Shown here piece by piece: positions 1 through 11,093 of a DNA stretch of 64,000 bases. Below the pieces are notes generated by a model. It did not search any database and was not told where the DNA came from. It saw nothing but the letters and a program-made list of their open reading frames with translations. Both the position numbers and the translations under genes were made by a program. The DNA is from Williamsia sp. 1135 (lineage in GTDB: Bacteria > Actinomycetota > Actinomycetes > Mycobacteriales > Mycobacteriaceae): contig NZ_MJEI01000107.1 of assembly GCF_002095395.1 (NCBI RefSeq), positions 248,001-312,000 of the forward strand, written 5' to 3'. The first letter of the stretch is position 1. Each line of letters starts with the position of its first letter.

Positions 1-2460
<2,460 letters not shown>

Positions 2461-3315
2461 ATGAGTGTGGATCTGAGTGTGGCGCGGACGTTCCGGTCTC
2501 GCTACCGCGAGGTGGTGGCAGACCGGGGCCGGTTGTGCGCTGGAATCGATCCGCATCCCGAACTGCTGGAGCAATGGGGGCTTCCCGTCAGCGGAGCCGG
2601 CGTCCACGCGTTCGGTGAGATCTGCGTCGAGGCGCTCGGTCCGGTCGCCTCGGTGATCAAACCGCAGGTTGCGTTCTTCGAAGCCTTCGGATCAGCCGGG
2701 TTTGCGGCTCTCGAATCAGTGATCGCCGGCTGCCGCGCCGAGGGGGCGCTCGTGATCGCCGACGCCAAACGCGGTGACATCGGCTCGACGATGGCAGCCT
2801 ACGGACGTGCTTGGCTCGATCCTGCGTCAACGCTGTCCTCGGACGCGGTCACCGCGTCGCCCTACCTCGGATTCGGCTCGCTGGAACCAGCGATCGACCT
2901 GGCGCGCAAAGCGGGACGGTGCGTGTTCGCGCTGGCCCGCACCTCGAATCCCGAAGGCGCGCCGGTGCAACTTGCCCATCGCGACGGCGTCAGCGTGGCG
3001 CAGCGGATCATCGATGCCGCTGCGTCGGCCAACACCGACGGCTCGTCGACGCTGGGCGTGGTCGTCGGGGCAACCCGGGAGCACGGACTGGACCTGGGCG
3101 GCCTGAACGGCCCCGTCCTGGCGCCAGGTCTGGGGGCACAGGGGGCGAGCGCCGACGATCTGCGCGGTGTGTTCGCCGGTTCCGATCTGTCGTGGTTGCT
3201 GCCCGCCAGTTCACGCGCGGTCTTGCAGGCCGGACCCGACCCGCAACAGTTGCGTATCGCGTATCAGCAGGCCCGCGACGAGGTCGAGACCTCGCTGGGA
3301 CGATCGATCAGCTGA
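2461..3315 (+). CDS. pyrF: Orotidine 5'-phosphate decarboxylase, type 2
   Basis: PyrF decarboxylates OMP to UMP, the last step of de novo pyrimidine synthesis, in the cytosol. The protein has 284 residues, the usual size of the actinobacterial type 2 family. The catalytic Asp-Lys-Asp segment is visible as ADAKRGDIGSTMAAY near residue 100, with the preceding strand KPQVAFFEAFG near residue 66 and a C-terminal phosphate-binding region (LAPGLGAQGAS near residue 220). The ATG immediately follows the carB stop, and no Shine-Dalgarno is obvious, which suggests translational coupling. The last 8 bases overlap the 3' end of the convergent hydrolase gene, so transcripts from both sides meet here without a visible terminator. 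Confidence 0.96.
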   Translation: MSVDLSVARTFRSRYREVVADRGRLCAGIDPHPELLEQWGLPVSGAGVHAFGEICVEALGPVASVIKPQVAFFEAFGSAGFAALESVIAGCRAEGALVIADAKRGDIGSTMAAYGRAWLDPASTLSSDAVTASPYLGFGSLEPAIDLARKAGRCVFALARTSNPEGAPVQLAHRDGVSVAQRIIDAAASANTDGSSTLGVVVGATREHGLDLGGLNGPVLAPGLGAQGASADDLRGVFAGSDLSWLLPASSRAVLQAGPDPQQLRIAYQQARDEVETSLGRSIS

Positions 3316-4456
3316 GTGCCGCAACCGGCAGCGCGTCGAGGAATCCGTCGATGCGCGGCCAGGTGTCGCGGACCGCGTCCGGTCCCGCTATCAGGCCGAG
3401 GTGACTTGTCTCGACTGTCGTGAAATGCACCTGCGGTGACGACCCGAACAGTTCCACGCCGTGGTGGGCCGCCCGCCATGGCACGATCGCGTCGCGGTGA
3501 CTGCCGAACAGCTGGATCGGGACGGCGATCGATGTCAGGTCGATGCTCCGGTCTCCCAGCGTCACCACTCCGCGGGCGAGCTCGTCGTGATAGATCAGCC
3601 GCTCCCACATCTGCTCGACCAGGCGCCCCGGATAGCCGGGGAATGTCCGCTGGAACCGGTTCACGATCTCCATCCGGGCCAGGGTCTCCGTCTCACCGAG
3701 GTTGTTGAGGATGAACCACGGCTTCTTCAGTTCGCGCTCCCAGGCGGTCGCCCGGTAGGCGAGCTGGACCAGCGGCGCCGGGATCCCGCCAAGCGCCTTG
3801 AGCACTGCCGTGATCGCCCGGCCTCCGGTCGGTGCGGTCACGGTGCGAACGACGGGGTAGGGCGGCACCAGCGCGTAGTTGAGCGGGGTCCCGACCGCGG
3901 TGATCGACCGCACGGGCAATTCGGGATGCGCCGCCAGGCTCAGAAGGCTGACGGTGCCGCCCAGACTCCAGGCGATCACGTCGACCTCGGTTCCCGCGGG
4001 ACCGTCGAAATCGGCGAGCACCCGGTCGATCGCCTGCGGGACGATGTCGTCGACGAAGTCCTCGAATCCGATGTTCCGGTCTGCCCGTGTCATCTCGCCG
4101 TAGTCGACGACGTAGGGGATCCGACCGGTCTCGAGGAGGTGGCCCACCAGCGAGTGTGCCGGTCCGAGGTCGTAGCACGTCGCGGGAGCGGCCAGCGGCG
4201 GCACCAGCAACACCGGACCACGCCCGTTGCCGCGGGCGCGCAGGAGGCTGCTCAGGTCACCGTAACGGCGCAGCTCACGATGTGGCTCGGAGTGCAGGAC
4301 GACGTGTTCGGTCCGGAACTCCGGGCGGATCCCGTCACCCACGGTCAGGGCGCGCAAATTGCTCAGCTGCGCTCGCAACCGATCGAAAAGGGGGCTTGAG
4401 TCGCTGTCGATCCCCGAATCGGCCGGCTCGTCCGCTTCGATCGTCGTGCCCGTCAT
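3308..4456 (-). CDS. Alpha/beta-fold hydrolase, PhaC-like
   Basis: This predicted hydrolase of about 382 residues resembles the PHA synthase/PhaC-type branch of the alpha/beta fold. Visible are a segment like that of PhaC proteins (PPLAAPATCYDLGPAHSLVG), the nucleophile elbow AWSLGG with serine rather than the cysteine of true PHA synthases, a late acid (DAIVPWRAAHHG) and a final histidine (ETSHLGLIAG). The substrate cannot be read from the sequence; an ester or acyl-CoA-linked lipid is possible. I chose the ATG at 4456, which has a purine-rich AGGGCGGGG upstream. An in-frame GTG at 4501 would add 15 residues. It is convergent with pyrF (8-bp overlap), and its promoter must lie in the gene-free region next to mihF. 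Confidence 0.75.
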   Translation of the reverse strand: MTGTTIEADEPADSGIDSDSSPLFDRLRAQLSNLRALTVGDGIRPEFRTEHVVLHSEPHRELRRYGDLSSLLRARGNGRGPVLLVPPLAAPATCYDLGPAHSLVGHLLETGRIPYVVDYGEMTRADRNIGFEDFVDDIVPQAIDRVLADFDGPAGTEVDVIAWSLGGTVSLLSLAAHPELPVRSITAVGTPLNYALVPPYPVVRTVTAPTGGRAITAVLKALGGIPAPLVQLAYRATAWERELKKPWFILNNLGETETLARMEIVNRFQRTFPGYPGRLVEQMWERLIYHDELARGVVTLGDRSIDLTSIAVPIQLFGSHRDAIVPWRAAHHGVELFGSSPQVHFTTVETSHLGLIAGPDAVRDTWPRIDGFLDALPVAALS

Positions 4457-4953
4457 CAACCCCGCCCTCGTTGTGTGAATGTCTGCGTCGCCATCTAACA
4501 CCAGTCACATTCGTCATCGGTCTGCTGGCCCGCCGGCCCGTGTTCCAGGGAGCCGGCGACGCCTCCGCGCAGGTCACACGCGGCGCCGACACGCGCGTGC
4601 GACCAAAAATCTCAGAAAAATCCCGCTGCGGAACTCCCGTCACAGGCGTATCGACGATGTGACCTACGTCATGTCTGTGTACCTTTGGGGTCGACCTTAC
4701 GAAACACTTTGTATCGCAACATGTTTGAGAATATCGAAGCATCCAAACCCCAAAATTCCCGATCCGCATACCCGACCTCACGTCAGCTCGTTCGAAAGGC
4801 TTACAACACCGGTTTTCGTGGGGGAATGCCGGGGTGGGGGTCGCAAATCCCTGCTCACGTGGGTACGGTCGCATTCGCTGCCCCCACACAGGAGCAGCCG
4901 CCCCGGCACCACCGGTGACGGGGCAAAGAACACACAGACGAATCGGAGGAACC
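4457..4953. other. Gene-free divergent regulatory region upstream of mihF
   Basis: About 500 bp without a convincing gene separates the divergent hydrolase and mihF genes. Small open frames exist, but their composition is not gene-like. The stretch around 4690-4780 is clearly more AT-rich than its surroundings and is the best place for promoters. A CRP/GlxR-like half-palindrome lies at 4658-4673. The 3' part (about 4810-4940) is G/C-run rich (GGGGG near 4812 and 4834). This implies a long untranslated mihF leader if transcription starts in the AT-rich part. I could not fold it into a known RNA family by eye. Confidence 0.5.
4658..4673. promoter_or_regulatory. Possible CRP/GlxR-type binding site
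   Basis: TGTGACCTACGTCATG matches the left half TGTGA of the TGTGA-N6-TCACA consensus perfectly and the right half in 3 of 5 positions (TCATG). It lies about 280 bp upstream of mihF in the AT-richer region. cAMP-dependent regulators of this family are common in Corynebacteriales. The call rests on motif similarity only. Confidence 0.3.
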
Positions 4954-5271
4954 GTGGCCCTTCCCCAGTTGACGGATGAGCAGCGTGCAGCTGCCTTGGA
5001 GAAGGCAGCTGCCGCTCGCCGGGCCCGGGCGGAGCTCAAAGAGCGCCTGAAGCGAGGCGGCACCGATCTGCAGCAAGTGCTCAAGGATGCCGAGAACGAT
5101 GAGATCCTGGGCAAGATGAAGGTGTCGGCTCTGCTCGAGGCTCTGCCCAAGGTCGGCAAGGTCAAGGCGCAGGAAATCATGACCGAACTCGAGATCGCCC
5201 CGACCCGCCGCTTGCGTGGCCTGGGTGATCGCCAGAAGAAAGCTCTCCTGGCCAAGTTCGACTTTGCCTGA
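4954..5271 (+). CDS. mihF: Mycobacterial-type integration host factor (mIHF)
   Basis: This is a small basic nucleoid-associated protein of 105 residues that binds DNA without strong sequence specificity and bends or compacts it; in mycobacteria it is essential. The sequence is almost family-identical: an N-terminal helix rich in Ala/Glu/Arg (LTDEQRAAALEKAAAARR), then KVSALLEALPKVGKVKAQE, a helix-hairpin-helix-like DNA-binding part, then EIAPTRRLRGLGDRQKK. The GTG start at 4954 is chosen because GGAGGA lies 3 bases upstream and the protein then begins ALPQLTDEQR, as in relatives. Longer in-frame extensions are rejected. gmk follows after 12 bases, as in mycobacteria. Confidence 0.96.
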   Translation: MALPQLTDEQRAAALEKAAAARRARAELKERLKRGGTDLQQVLKDAENDEILGKMKVSALLEALPKVGKVKAQEIMTELEIAPTRRLRGLGDRQKKALLAKFDFA

Positions 5272-5283
5272 TCGCTCGCATAC

Positions 5284-5874
5284 GTGAGCCAAGATCAACG
5301 ACAGAGGGGCCGGCTGCTGGTTTTGGCCGGCCCCTCTGCTGTCGGCAAGTCGAGTGTTGTCCGACGGCTTCGTGAACTGTTACCCGACCTGATGTTCAGC
5401 GTGTCCGCGACGACCCGGGATCCACGGGCCGGAGAGGTCGATGGGCGTGACTATCTCTTCGTCGGACCTGAGGAGTTCGATCGGCTGATAGAGGCCGGCG
5501 AACTGCTCGAGTGGGCAGAGATCCACGGTGGACTGCAGCGATCGGGAACTCCGGCCAAGCCGGTCTTCGACGCCATGGAGCAGGGGAGACCCACTCTCGT
5601 GGAAGTCGATCTGGCCGGTGCTCGCAATATCCGCGAAGCCGTGCCGGAGGCCGTGACAGTCTTTCTGGCGCCTCCGAGCTGGGATGTTCTGGTCTCGCGG
5701 CTGCGCGGGCGAGGCACCGAAAGCGACGAGATCATCAAGCGCCGATTGGAGACCGCACGCGCCGAACTGGACAGCGCGCACGAGTTCGATCACCTCGTCG
5801 TAAACGACGAAGTCGACTCGGTCGCCCAAGAGTTGCTATCCTTGCTGGTTGAATCCCATTTGAATAATTTGTAG
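5284..5874 (+). CDS. gmk: Guanylate kinase
   Basis: Phosphorylates GMP (and dGMP) to GDP with ATP, in the purine salvage and GTP supply route. It has 196 residues, normal for the family. The P-loop GPSAVGKSS spans residues 16-24, the GMP-binding segment reads [19 protein letters not shown] (residues about 39-57), and the lid region [15 protein letters not shown] follows. The start is GTG at 5284, 12 bases after mihF. rpoZ begins 7 bases downstream, so mihF-gmk-rpoZ-coaBC form one transcription unit. Confidence 0.96.
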   Translation: MSQDQRQRGRLLVLAGPSAVGKSSVVRRLRELLPDLMFSVSATTRDPRAGEVDGRDYLFVGPEEFDRLIEAGELLEWAEIHGGLQRSGTPAKPVFDAMEQGRPTLVEVDLAGARNIREAVPEAVTVFLAPPSWDVLVSRLRGRGTESDEIIKRRLETARAELDSAHEFDHLVVNDEVDSVAQELLSLLVESHLNNL

Positions 5875-5881
5875 GAGAACT

Positions 5882-6184
5882 GTGAGCAGCTTGACCCAAC
5901 AGGACGAGTTCATCGGCGAGGTCGACGCGACTGCGTACGACACACCGCTGGGCATCACGAACCCGCCGATCGATGAGCTGCTGGAACGCGCTTCTTCGAA
6001 GTACGCACTGGTCATCTTCGCGGCCAAGCGTGCGCGTCAGATCAACGATTACTACAACCAGCTCGGCGACGGGATCCTCGAGTACGTCGGACCCCTGGTC
6101 GAGCCCGGCCTGCAGGAAAAGCCGTTGTCGATCGCCATGCGCGAAATCCACTCCGACCTGCTCGAGCACACCGAAGGCGAGTAA
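5882..6184 (+). CDS. rpoZ: RNA polymerase omega subunit
   Basis: The omega subunit (100 residues) helps fold and assemble the beta' subunit of RNA polymerase. The conserved core is present: [18 protein letters not shown] and [14 protein letters not shown] (residues about 24-60), followed by the actinobacterial C-terminal tail with ALMREIH-like text ([14 protein letters not shown]). The start GTG at 5882 has AGGAGA 5 bases upstream. It lies between gmk and coaBC in the same operon, the usual actinobacterial neighbourhood. Confidence 0.95.
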   Translation: MSSLTQQDEFIGEVDATAYDTPLGITNPPIDELLERASSKYALVIFAAKRARQINDYYNQLGDGILEYVGPLVEPGLQEKPLSIAMREIHSDLLEHTEGE

Positions 6185-6214
6185 TTCCACCACGGTTCCG
6201 AAAGGCGAGAGTTC

Positions 6215-7492
6215 GTGGGCGAGAACGTCGGTACTACGCGTAAGAACATCGTCATCGGAGTAGGTGGCGGGATAGCCGCGTACAAGGTGGCATCGGTGAT
6301 CAGGCATTTCACCGAGGCAGGCCACCATGTCCGTGTGATCCCGACCGAGGCGGCGCTGAAGTTCGTCGGCGCCGCCACGTTCGAGGCCCTGAGCGGGAAC
6401 CCGGTGAGTACAGCGGTATTCGATGATGTGCCCCTGGTTCCGCATGTGCGCCTCGGACAGGAGGCGGATCTCGTCCTGATCGCGCCCGCGACTGCTGATC
6501 TGATGGCTCGCGCGGCCGGCGGTCGAGCCGACGACCTGTTGACCTCCACGCTCCTGACCGCTCGATGTCCGGTGGTGTACGTACCGGCCATGCACACCGA
6601 GATGTGGGAGCACCCTGCCACCCAGGCGAACGTGGCAGCCCTGCGCGAGCACGGTGCGACGGTGCTGACCCCGGCCTCGGGCCGGCTGACCGGCGCGGAC
6701 ACCGGAGCCGGCAGGCTTCCCGAACCGCAGGAGATAGCGCTGCTCGGTGACCTGCTGCTGGAACGCCCGGAGGCACTCCCGTACGACCTGGCAGGCCTCA
6801 AGTTCCTGATCAGTGCAGGCGGAACCCGAGAACCGCTCGACCCCGTCCGCTACCTGGGCAACCGCAGTTCCGGCAAGCAGGGTTACGCGCTCGCCCGAGC
6901 AGCGGCTCAGCGCGGCGCCCAGGTGACACTCGTCGCCGGTGCCACCGCCGATCTGGCCGACCCGGCTGGCGTCGAGGTGATAAAGATCGCCACCGCCGCG
7001 CAGTTGTCGGAAGAGATCGGAAAGCGCGCACCCGAGACCGACGTGGTGATCATGGCCGCCGCTGTCGCGGACTTCCGCCCGGTGCACCTGTCCGGTGCGA
7101 AGATCAAGAAGACCGACAAGGGACCTGCCCCCATCGAGCTGACCACCAACCCGGACATCCTGGCCGGTCTGGTCGCAGCGCGCCGCGCCGGCGAGATACC
7201 CGACACGACCTCGATCGTCGGTTTTGCCGCCGAGACCGGGGACGAGCATCACGGCGTGCTCGACCACGGGCGGGCAAAACTTGCCCGCAAGGGCTGTGAC
7301 CTGCTGGTGGTCAACGCTGTCGGCGAGGGCAAGGCCTTCGGGATGGACCACAACACGGGATGGATACTCGCTGCCGGCGGTGACGAGACGGCCCTGCCGC
7401 TCGGTTCCAAAACACTCATGGCGACTCGAATACTTGACGCGGTCACTGTTCTGCGCCCAGATGGTGGGGGCACAGATGGTCGATGTAACTGA
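6215..7492 (+). CDS. coaBC: Bifunctional phosphopantothenoylcysteine decarboxylase/synthetase
   Basis: CoaBC carries out two steps of coenzyme A synthesis: CoaB joins 4'-phosphopantothenate to cysteine with CTP, and CoaC (FMN-dependent) decarboxylates the product. The 425-residue protein has an N-terminal flavoprotein domain (GVGGGIAAYK near residue 15; PAMHTEMWEHP near 127) and a C-terminal synthetase domain (SAGGTREPLDPVRYLGN, SSGKQGYALA; AAAVADFRP; KIKK). In the CoaC half the Asn of the classical PxMNxxMW motif is His, and the ACGD motif with its cysteine reads TGAD. As I recall, mycobacterial CoaBC shares these changes, so this is a lineage feature rather than damage. The start GTG at 6215 follows a GAAAGGCGAGAG ribosome site. 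Confidence 0.95.
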   Translation: MGENVGTTRKNIVIGVGGGIAAYKVASVIRHFTEAGHHVRVIPTEAALKFVGAATFEALSGNPVSTAVFDDVPLVPHVRLGQEADLVLIAPATADLMARAAGGRADDLLTSTLLTARCPVVYVPAMHTEMWEHPATQANVAALREHGATVLTPASGRLTGADTGAGRLPEPQEIALLGDLLLERPEALPYDLAGLKFLISAGGTREPLDPVRYLGNRSSGKQGYALARAAAQRGAQVTLVAGATADLADPAGVEVIKIATAAQLSEEIGKRAPETDVVIMAAAVADFRPVHLSGAKIKKTDKGPAPIELTTNPDILAGLVAARRAGEIPDTTSIVGFAAETGDEHHGVLDHGRAKLARKGCDLLVVNAVGEGKAFGMDHNTGWILAAGGDETALPLGSKTLMATRILDAVTVLRPDGGGTDGRCN

Positions 7493-7515
7493 CAACACCC
7501 CCCCCTGTGTAATTT
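7489..7515 (+). promoter_or_regulatory. Candidate metK promoter with C8 spacer run
   Basis: CTGACA (7489-7494) resembles a -35 and TAATTT (7510-7515) a -10 of the TANNNT type, but the spacer is only 15 bp. Eight consecutive C residues (7498-7505) lie in the spacer. Transcription would start near 7522, about 50 bases before metK. Motif-based only. Confidence 0.35.
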
Positions 7516-7573
7516 GAGGTCCGCGGGTTTTCGCGCACCGTGCCGCCAGGACAACCGTTCCGAGAGGAAATCC

Positions 7574-8782
7574 ATGACCGATTCCCGTTTGTTCACCAGC
7601 GAGTCCGTCACAGAAGGCCACCCCGACAAGATCTGTGATGCGATCAGCGATTCCATCCTGGATGCGCTGCTCACCGATGACCCCCGTGCCCGGGTCGCCG
7701 TAGAGACCTTGGTGACCACCGGTCAGGTCCACGTCGCGGGCGAGGTGAACACCACCGCTTGGGCCGACATACCCAAGATCGTGCGGGACAAGGTTCTCGA
7801 GATCGGCTACGACTCGTCGGCCAAGGGTTTCGACGGCAACTCGTGCGGCGTCAACATCGCGATCGGTGCGCAGTCGCCGGAGATCGCCCAGGGTGTCGAC
7901 AACGCCTACGAGTCCCGCGTCGAGGGCATCACCGAGGACGAGATCGCCCGCCAGGGTGCCGGTGATCAGGGCCTGATGTTCGGCTACGCCACCAACGAGA
8001 CCCCCGAGTACATGCCGGTGCCGATCGCGCTGGCCCACCGGCTCGCCCGGCGCCTGACCGAGGTTCGCAAGACCGGTGTCCTGCCGTACCTGCGCCCGGA
8101 CGGCAAGACCCAGGTCACCATCGAATACGTCGATGACAAGCCAGTGCGCCTCGACACGGTCGTCGTGTCGACCCAGCATGCTGCCGACATCGATCTGGAG
8201 AATCTCCTCACCCCGGACATTCGCAACCAGGTCCTCGAGTCGGTGTTCAACGACCTGAACCTGCCCACGCTGGACACCAACGACGTGCGACTGCTGGTCA
8301 ACCCGACCGGCAAGTTCGTCCTCGGAGGTCCGATGGGTGACGCCGGCTTGACCGGCCGCAAGATCATCGTCGACACCTACGGCGGCATGGCTCGTCACGG
8401 CGGCGGCGCCTTCTCCGGCAAAGATCCGTCGAAGGTCGACCGCAGCGCCGCCTACGCGATGCGCTGGGTTGCCAAGAACGCCATCGCCGCAGGCCTCGCC
8501 GACCGCATCGAGGTGCAGGTCGCGTACGCCATCGGCAAGGCTGCTCCCGTGGGTCTGTTCGTCGAGACCTTCGGCACCGAGCACGTCGATCGCGCCAAGA
8601 TCCAGTCGGCGATCACCGAGGTGTTCGACCTGCGTCCGGGCGCGATCATCCGCGACCTGGATCTGCTGCGGCCGATCTATGCCCCGACCGCGGCCTATGG
8701 TCACTTCGGGCGTACCGACATCGATCTCCCGTGGGAGCACACCGACCGCGCCGAGAAGCTGAAGGCCGCTGCCGGCGTGTGA
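7574..8782 (+). CDS. metK: S-adenosylmethionine synthase
   Basis: Forms S-adenosylmethionine from methionine and ATP, the general methyl donor. It is 402 residues, close to the family norm. Visible motifs are the N-terminal ATP-binding [12 protein letters not shown] (residues about 10-21), [12 protein letters not shown] (about 119-130) and the phosphate loop [19 protein letters not shown] (about 276-294). The ATG at 7574 has GAGAGGAAA upstream; longer in-frame starts give unlike-family residues. I looked for a SAM riboswitch in the 81-base gap after coaBC and saw none. Confidence 0.97.
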   Translation: MTDSRLFTSESVTEGHPDKICDAISDSILDALLTDDPRARVAVETLVTTGQVHVAGEVNTTAWADIPKIVRDKVLEIGYDSSAKGFDGNSCGVNIAIGAQSPEIAQGVDNAYESRVEGITEDEIARQGAGDQGLMFGYATNETPEYMPVPIALAHRLARRLTEVRKTGVLPYLRPDGKTQVTIEYVDDKPVRLDTVVVSTQHAADIDLENLLTPDIRNQVLESVFNDLNLPTLDTNDVRLLVNPTGKFVLGGPMGDAGLTGRKIIVDTYGGMARHGGGAFSGKDPSKVDRSAAYAMRWVAKNAIAAGLADRIEVQVAYAIGKAAPVGLFVETFGTEHVDRAKIQSAITEVFDLRPGAIIRDLDLLRPIYAPTAAYGHFGRTDIDLPWEHTDRAEKLKAAAGV

Positions 8783-8806
8783 GCGCCGTGGCGTGCACGC
8801 CGCGGC

Positions 8807-10858
8807 ATGAGCACAGCTAAAAAGGGCCGGGAACTCGCGCCTGAGTTGCCGATCGCCCGGGTTCTTCCTGCGCTCGGGCTTGCACACCTGGATCGTCCGT
8901 TCGACTACCAGGTGCAGACCGATCAGCACGAGGACGCCCAGCCGGGTGTCCGGGTGCGGGTGCGATTCTCGGGGCGACTCGTCGACGGGTTCATCCTCGA
9001 CCGCGTCGCTGCCAGTGAGCACCCGGGCAAACTCGGCTGGCTCGAGCGGGTGATCTCGGCCGAACCGGTGCTGACCCCTGAACTGGCCGTGCTCGCACGC
9101 GCGGTTGCCGATCGCTACGCGGGCACCATGACGGACGTCCTACGACTGGCGATACCGGCACGCCACGCCCGGACCGAGCAGGCAGTGGGCCTGCCGCCGG
9201 GAACACCGAAGCCTCCGACGGTCGATCTGGAGGGCTGGAAGCCGTATCAGCACTCTGACTCCTTTCTCACCGCGATCGCAGAGGGAAAGGCGGCGAGGGC
9301 GGCCTGGCAGGTGCTGCCGGGGGAGCCCTGGCCGGCCCGCCTCGCCGAACTCGCGTGCCACACCGTCGTCCACGGGCGCTCCGCGATCATCGTCGTCCCG
9401 GACCAGCGAGATCTGGTCCGGTTGGAGACCGCGTGTGAGCCGTTGCTCGGTGATCGGGTGGTGTCGTTGTCCGCGGGACTGGGTCCGTCGGCGCGATATC
9501 GACGCTGGCTGCGGGCGTTGCGAGGCCAGGCGTCGGTGGTGATCGGTACGCGTAGCGCCGCGTTCGCACCGGTCCCGGATCTCGGTCTGATCGTCGTCTG
9601 GGATGACGGCGACGACAGCCTCTGCGAACCGCGTGCACCCTATCCGCACACGCGTGAGGTGGCGGTGTTGCGTTCGCACTCCGAGACCTGCGCCCTCGTC
9701 CTGGGCGGTGCGGCGCGGACAGCCGAGACGCAGGCATTGGTCAACGCGGGGTGGGCACACGATCTCACCGGCGCACGCGCGACCGTCCGGCAGCGCACGC
9801 CCAGAGTTCATGCCCTGTCCGATGAGGACAATCGAATCACCCGCGACCCGCTCGCCCGCTCCGCGAGGATCCCGGCCGTGGCCTTCGATGCGGCGCGAGC
9901 AGCGATCGCCGCCGACGCCCCGGTGCTGTTCAGTGTTCCCCGGCGTGGTTACCTGCCGTCACTGGCGTGTGAGCGTTGTCGCGCCCAGGTCCGGTGCCGA
10001 CGCTGTCACGGGCCGATGCAGGCGGATGGTCCAGGTGCGGGCGGCCCCGGTGCGGGCGGCGCCCATGCGGGTTCCGTCGGCTCACTGAGCTGCCGTTGGT
10101 GTGGGCACCCGGAGACCGATTTCCGTTGTGCCGAGTGTGGATTCACCAAAGTGCGGGCGCTGACGACCGGGGCTCGGCGCACCGCGGAAGAGTTGGGGCG
10201 TGCTTTCCCCGGAGTCCCGGTGCTCACCTCTGGCGGGGACAAGATCGTCGACTCGGTCGATGCCGGGGCGCGAGTTGTCGTCTCCACGCCAGGCGCAGAA
10301 CCGGTCGCCGACGGCGGGTACGGCGCCGTCGTGTTGCTCGACACGTGGGCTCAACTCGACCGACCGGAACTCCGGGCCGGGGAAGAAGCCGTCCGCCGGT
10401 GGCTCTCGGCCGGTCTGCTGGTCCGCCCTCATGGTGAGGGTGGTGCGCTCGTCATCGTCGCCGATGCAGGTCTGGCGCCCGTTCAGGCCGTGATTCGATG
10501 GGACCCGGTCGGATTCGCCGATCAGGAACTGTCCCAGCGCACCGAATTGGCCTTTCCGCCCGCGGTGACGATGGCGTCCATCGATGGCGAGGGTCCGGCG
10601 ATCCTCGCGTTCGCAGAGACCGTTGAACTCCCTGATGGCGGGGAGGTGCTGGGTCCCGTCGAACTGCCACCCGGTGTCCGGCTTCCTTCCGGGCTGAGCC
10701 GCGACGAGGTGTCCGACCCGCAGCGGATCTTGCTGCGATGCACCCGCGCTCAGGGGCGAGAACTAGCCGCGGCTCTGCACGCTGCCCAGGTCGCGCGCAA
10801 TGCCCAGCACGAATCCGCCCCGATCAGAGTTCAGATGGATCCGCCGACCATCGGATAG
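8807..10858 (+). CDS. priA: PriA-like primosomal protein N' lacking helicase motifs
   Basis: PriA restarts collapsed replication forks. This 683-residue protein keeps the family layout: an N-terminal 3'-DNA-binding domain (LPALGLAHLDRPFDYQV, VRVRFSGRLVDGFIL), a central helicase-like core, and a zinc-binding insert with eight cysteines (CERCRAQVRCRRC and CRWCGHPETDFRCAEC, near residues 388-450). The ATPase signatures are absent: no GxGKT Walker A appears (VLPGEPWP at the expected place), the DEEH box is WDDGDD, and no QxxGRAGR motif VI is found. As I recall, mycobacterial PriA is similarly degenerate, so it is probably a structural restart factor rather than a helicase. The zinc region carries a Gly-rich insertion (GPGAGGPGAGGAHAG). 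It follows metK by 24 bases. Confidence 0.85.
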   Translation: MSTAKKGRELAPELPIARVLPALGLAHLDRPFDYQVQTDQHEDAQPGVRVRVRFSGRLVDGFILDRVAASEHPGKLGWLERVISAEPVLTPELAVLARAVADRYAGTMTDVLRLAIPARHARTEQAVGLPPGTPKPPTVDLEGWKPYQHSDSFLTAIAEGKAARAAWQVLPGEPWPARLAELACHTVVHGRSAIIVVPDQRDLVRLETACEPLLGDRVVSLSAGLGPSARYRRWLRALRGQASVVIGTRSAAFAPVPDLGLIVVWDDGDDSLCEPRAPYPHTREVAVLRSHSETCALVLGGAARTAETQALVNAGWAHDLTGARATVRQRTPRVHALSDEDNRITRDPLARSARIPAVAFDAARAAIAADAPVLFSVPRRGYLPSLACERCRAQVRCRRCHGPMQADGPGAGGPGAGGAHAGSVGSLSCRWCGHPETDFRCAECGFTKVRALTTGARRTAEELGRAFPGVPVLTSGGDKIVDSVDAGARVVVSTPGAEPVADGGYGAVVLLDTWAQLDRPELRAGEEAVRRWLSAGLLVRPHGEGGALVIVADAGLAPVQAVIRWDPVGFADQELSQRTELAFPPAVTMASIDGEGPAILAFAETVELPDGGEVLGPVELPPGVRLPSGLSRDEVSDPQRILLRCTRAQGRELAAALHAAQVARNAQHESAPIRVQMDPPTIG

Positions 10859-10926
10859 TAGATCCGCCCACACGCGGGTGGTAGGCGCCGACATGTTTTT
10901 GTAACCGCACCACCGCGGCGGACGGC

Positions 10927-10989
10927 CGCGTGTTCTGGACGAGGGAGCGAGGGAGCGCAGCGACTGAGTCGACTGAGGAAGAACACGCG
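10927..10989. repeat. Inverted repeat enclosing GAGCGAGG-rich sequence
   Basis: CGCGTGTTCT (10927-10936) and AGAACACGCG (10980-10989) are perfect reverse complements separated by 43 bases. The enclosed stretch is made of GAGGGAGCGAGGGAGCGCAG followed by the palindrome AGTCGACT. The layout suggests a dispersed intergenic repeat rather than a gene; only one copy lies in this window. Confidence 0.5.
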
Positions 10990-11069
10990 ATAAAGGCCGT
11001 TCGCCACGCGAGCGCCAGCGAGCCAACAAGCACCGTGGTGAGACGACGACGCGAATGGGCCCGAGCGAA

Positions 11070-11093
11070 CCAGCCAACTACGCTGTTGGCTGG
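11070..11093. repeat. Perfect 9-bp hairpin upstream of fmt
   Basis: CCAGCCAAC (11070-11078) pairs perfectly with GTTGGCTGG (11085-11093) around a 6-base loop TACGCT. It lies 43 bases before the fmt start codon and would sit in the fmt leader. No T-run follows. Confidence 0.6.

Noticed and set aside
7493-7573. SAM riboswitch upstream of metK
   Set aside because: The gap is only 81 bases and shows none of the paired elements of SAM aptamers.
5735-9022. A 1,095-codon open frame on the minus strand
   Set aside because: Antisense to gmk, rpoZ, coaBC and metK, which are certain genes; no family signature in the frame.
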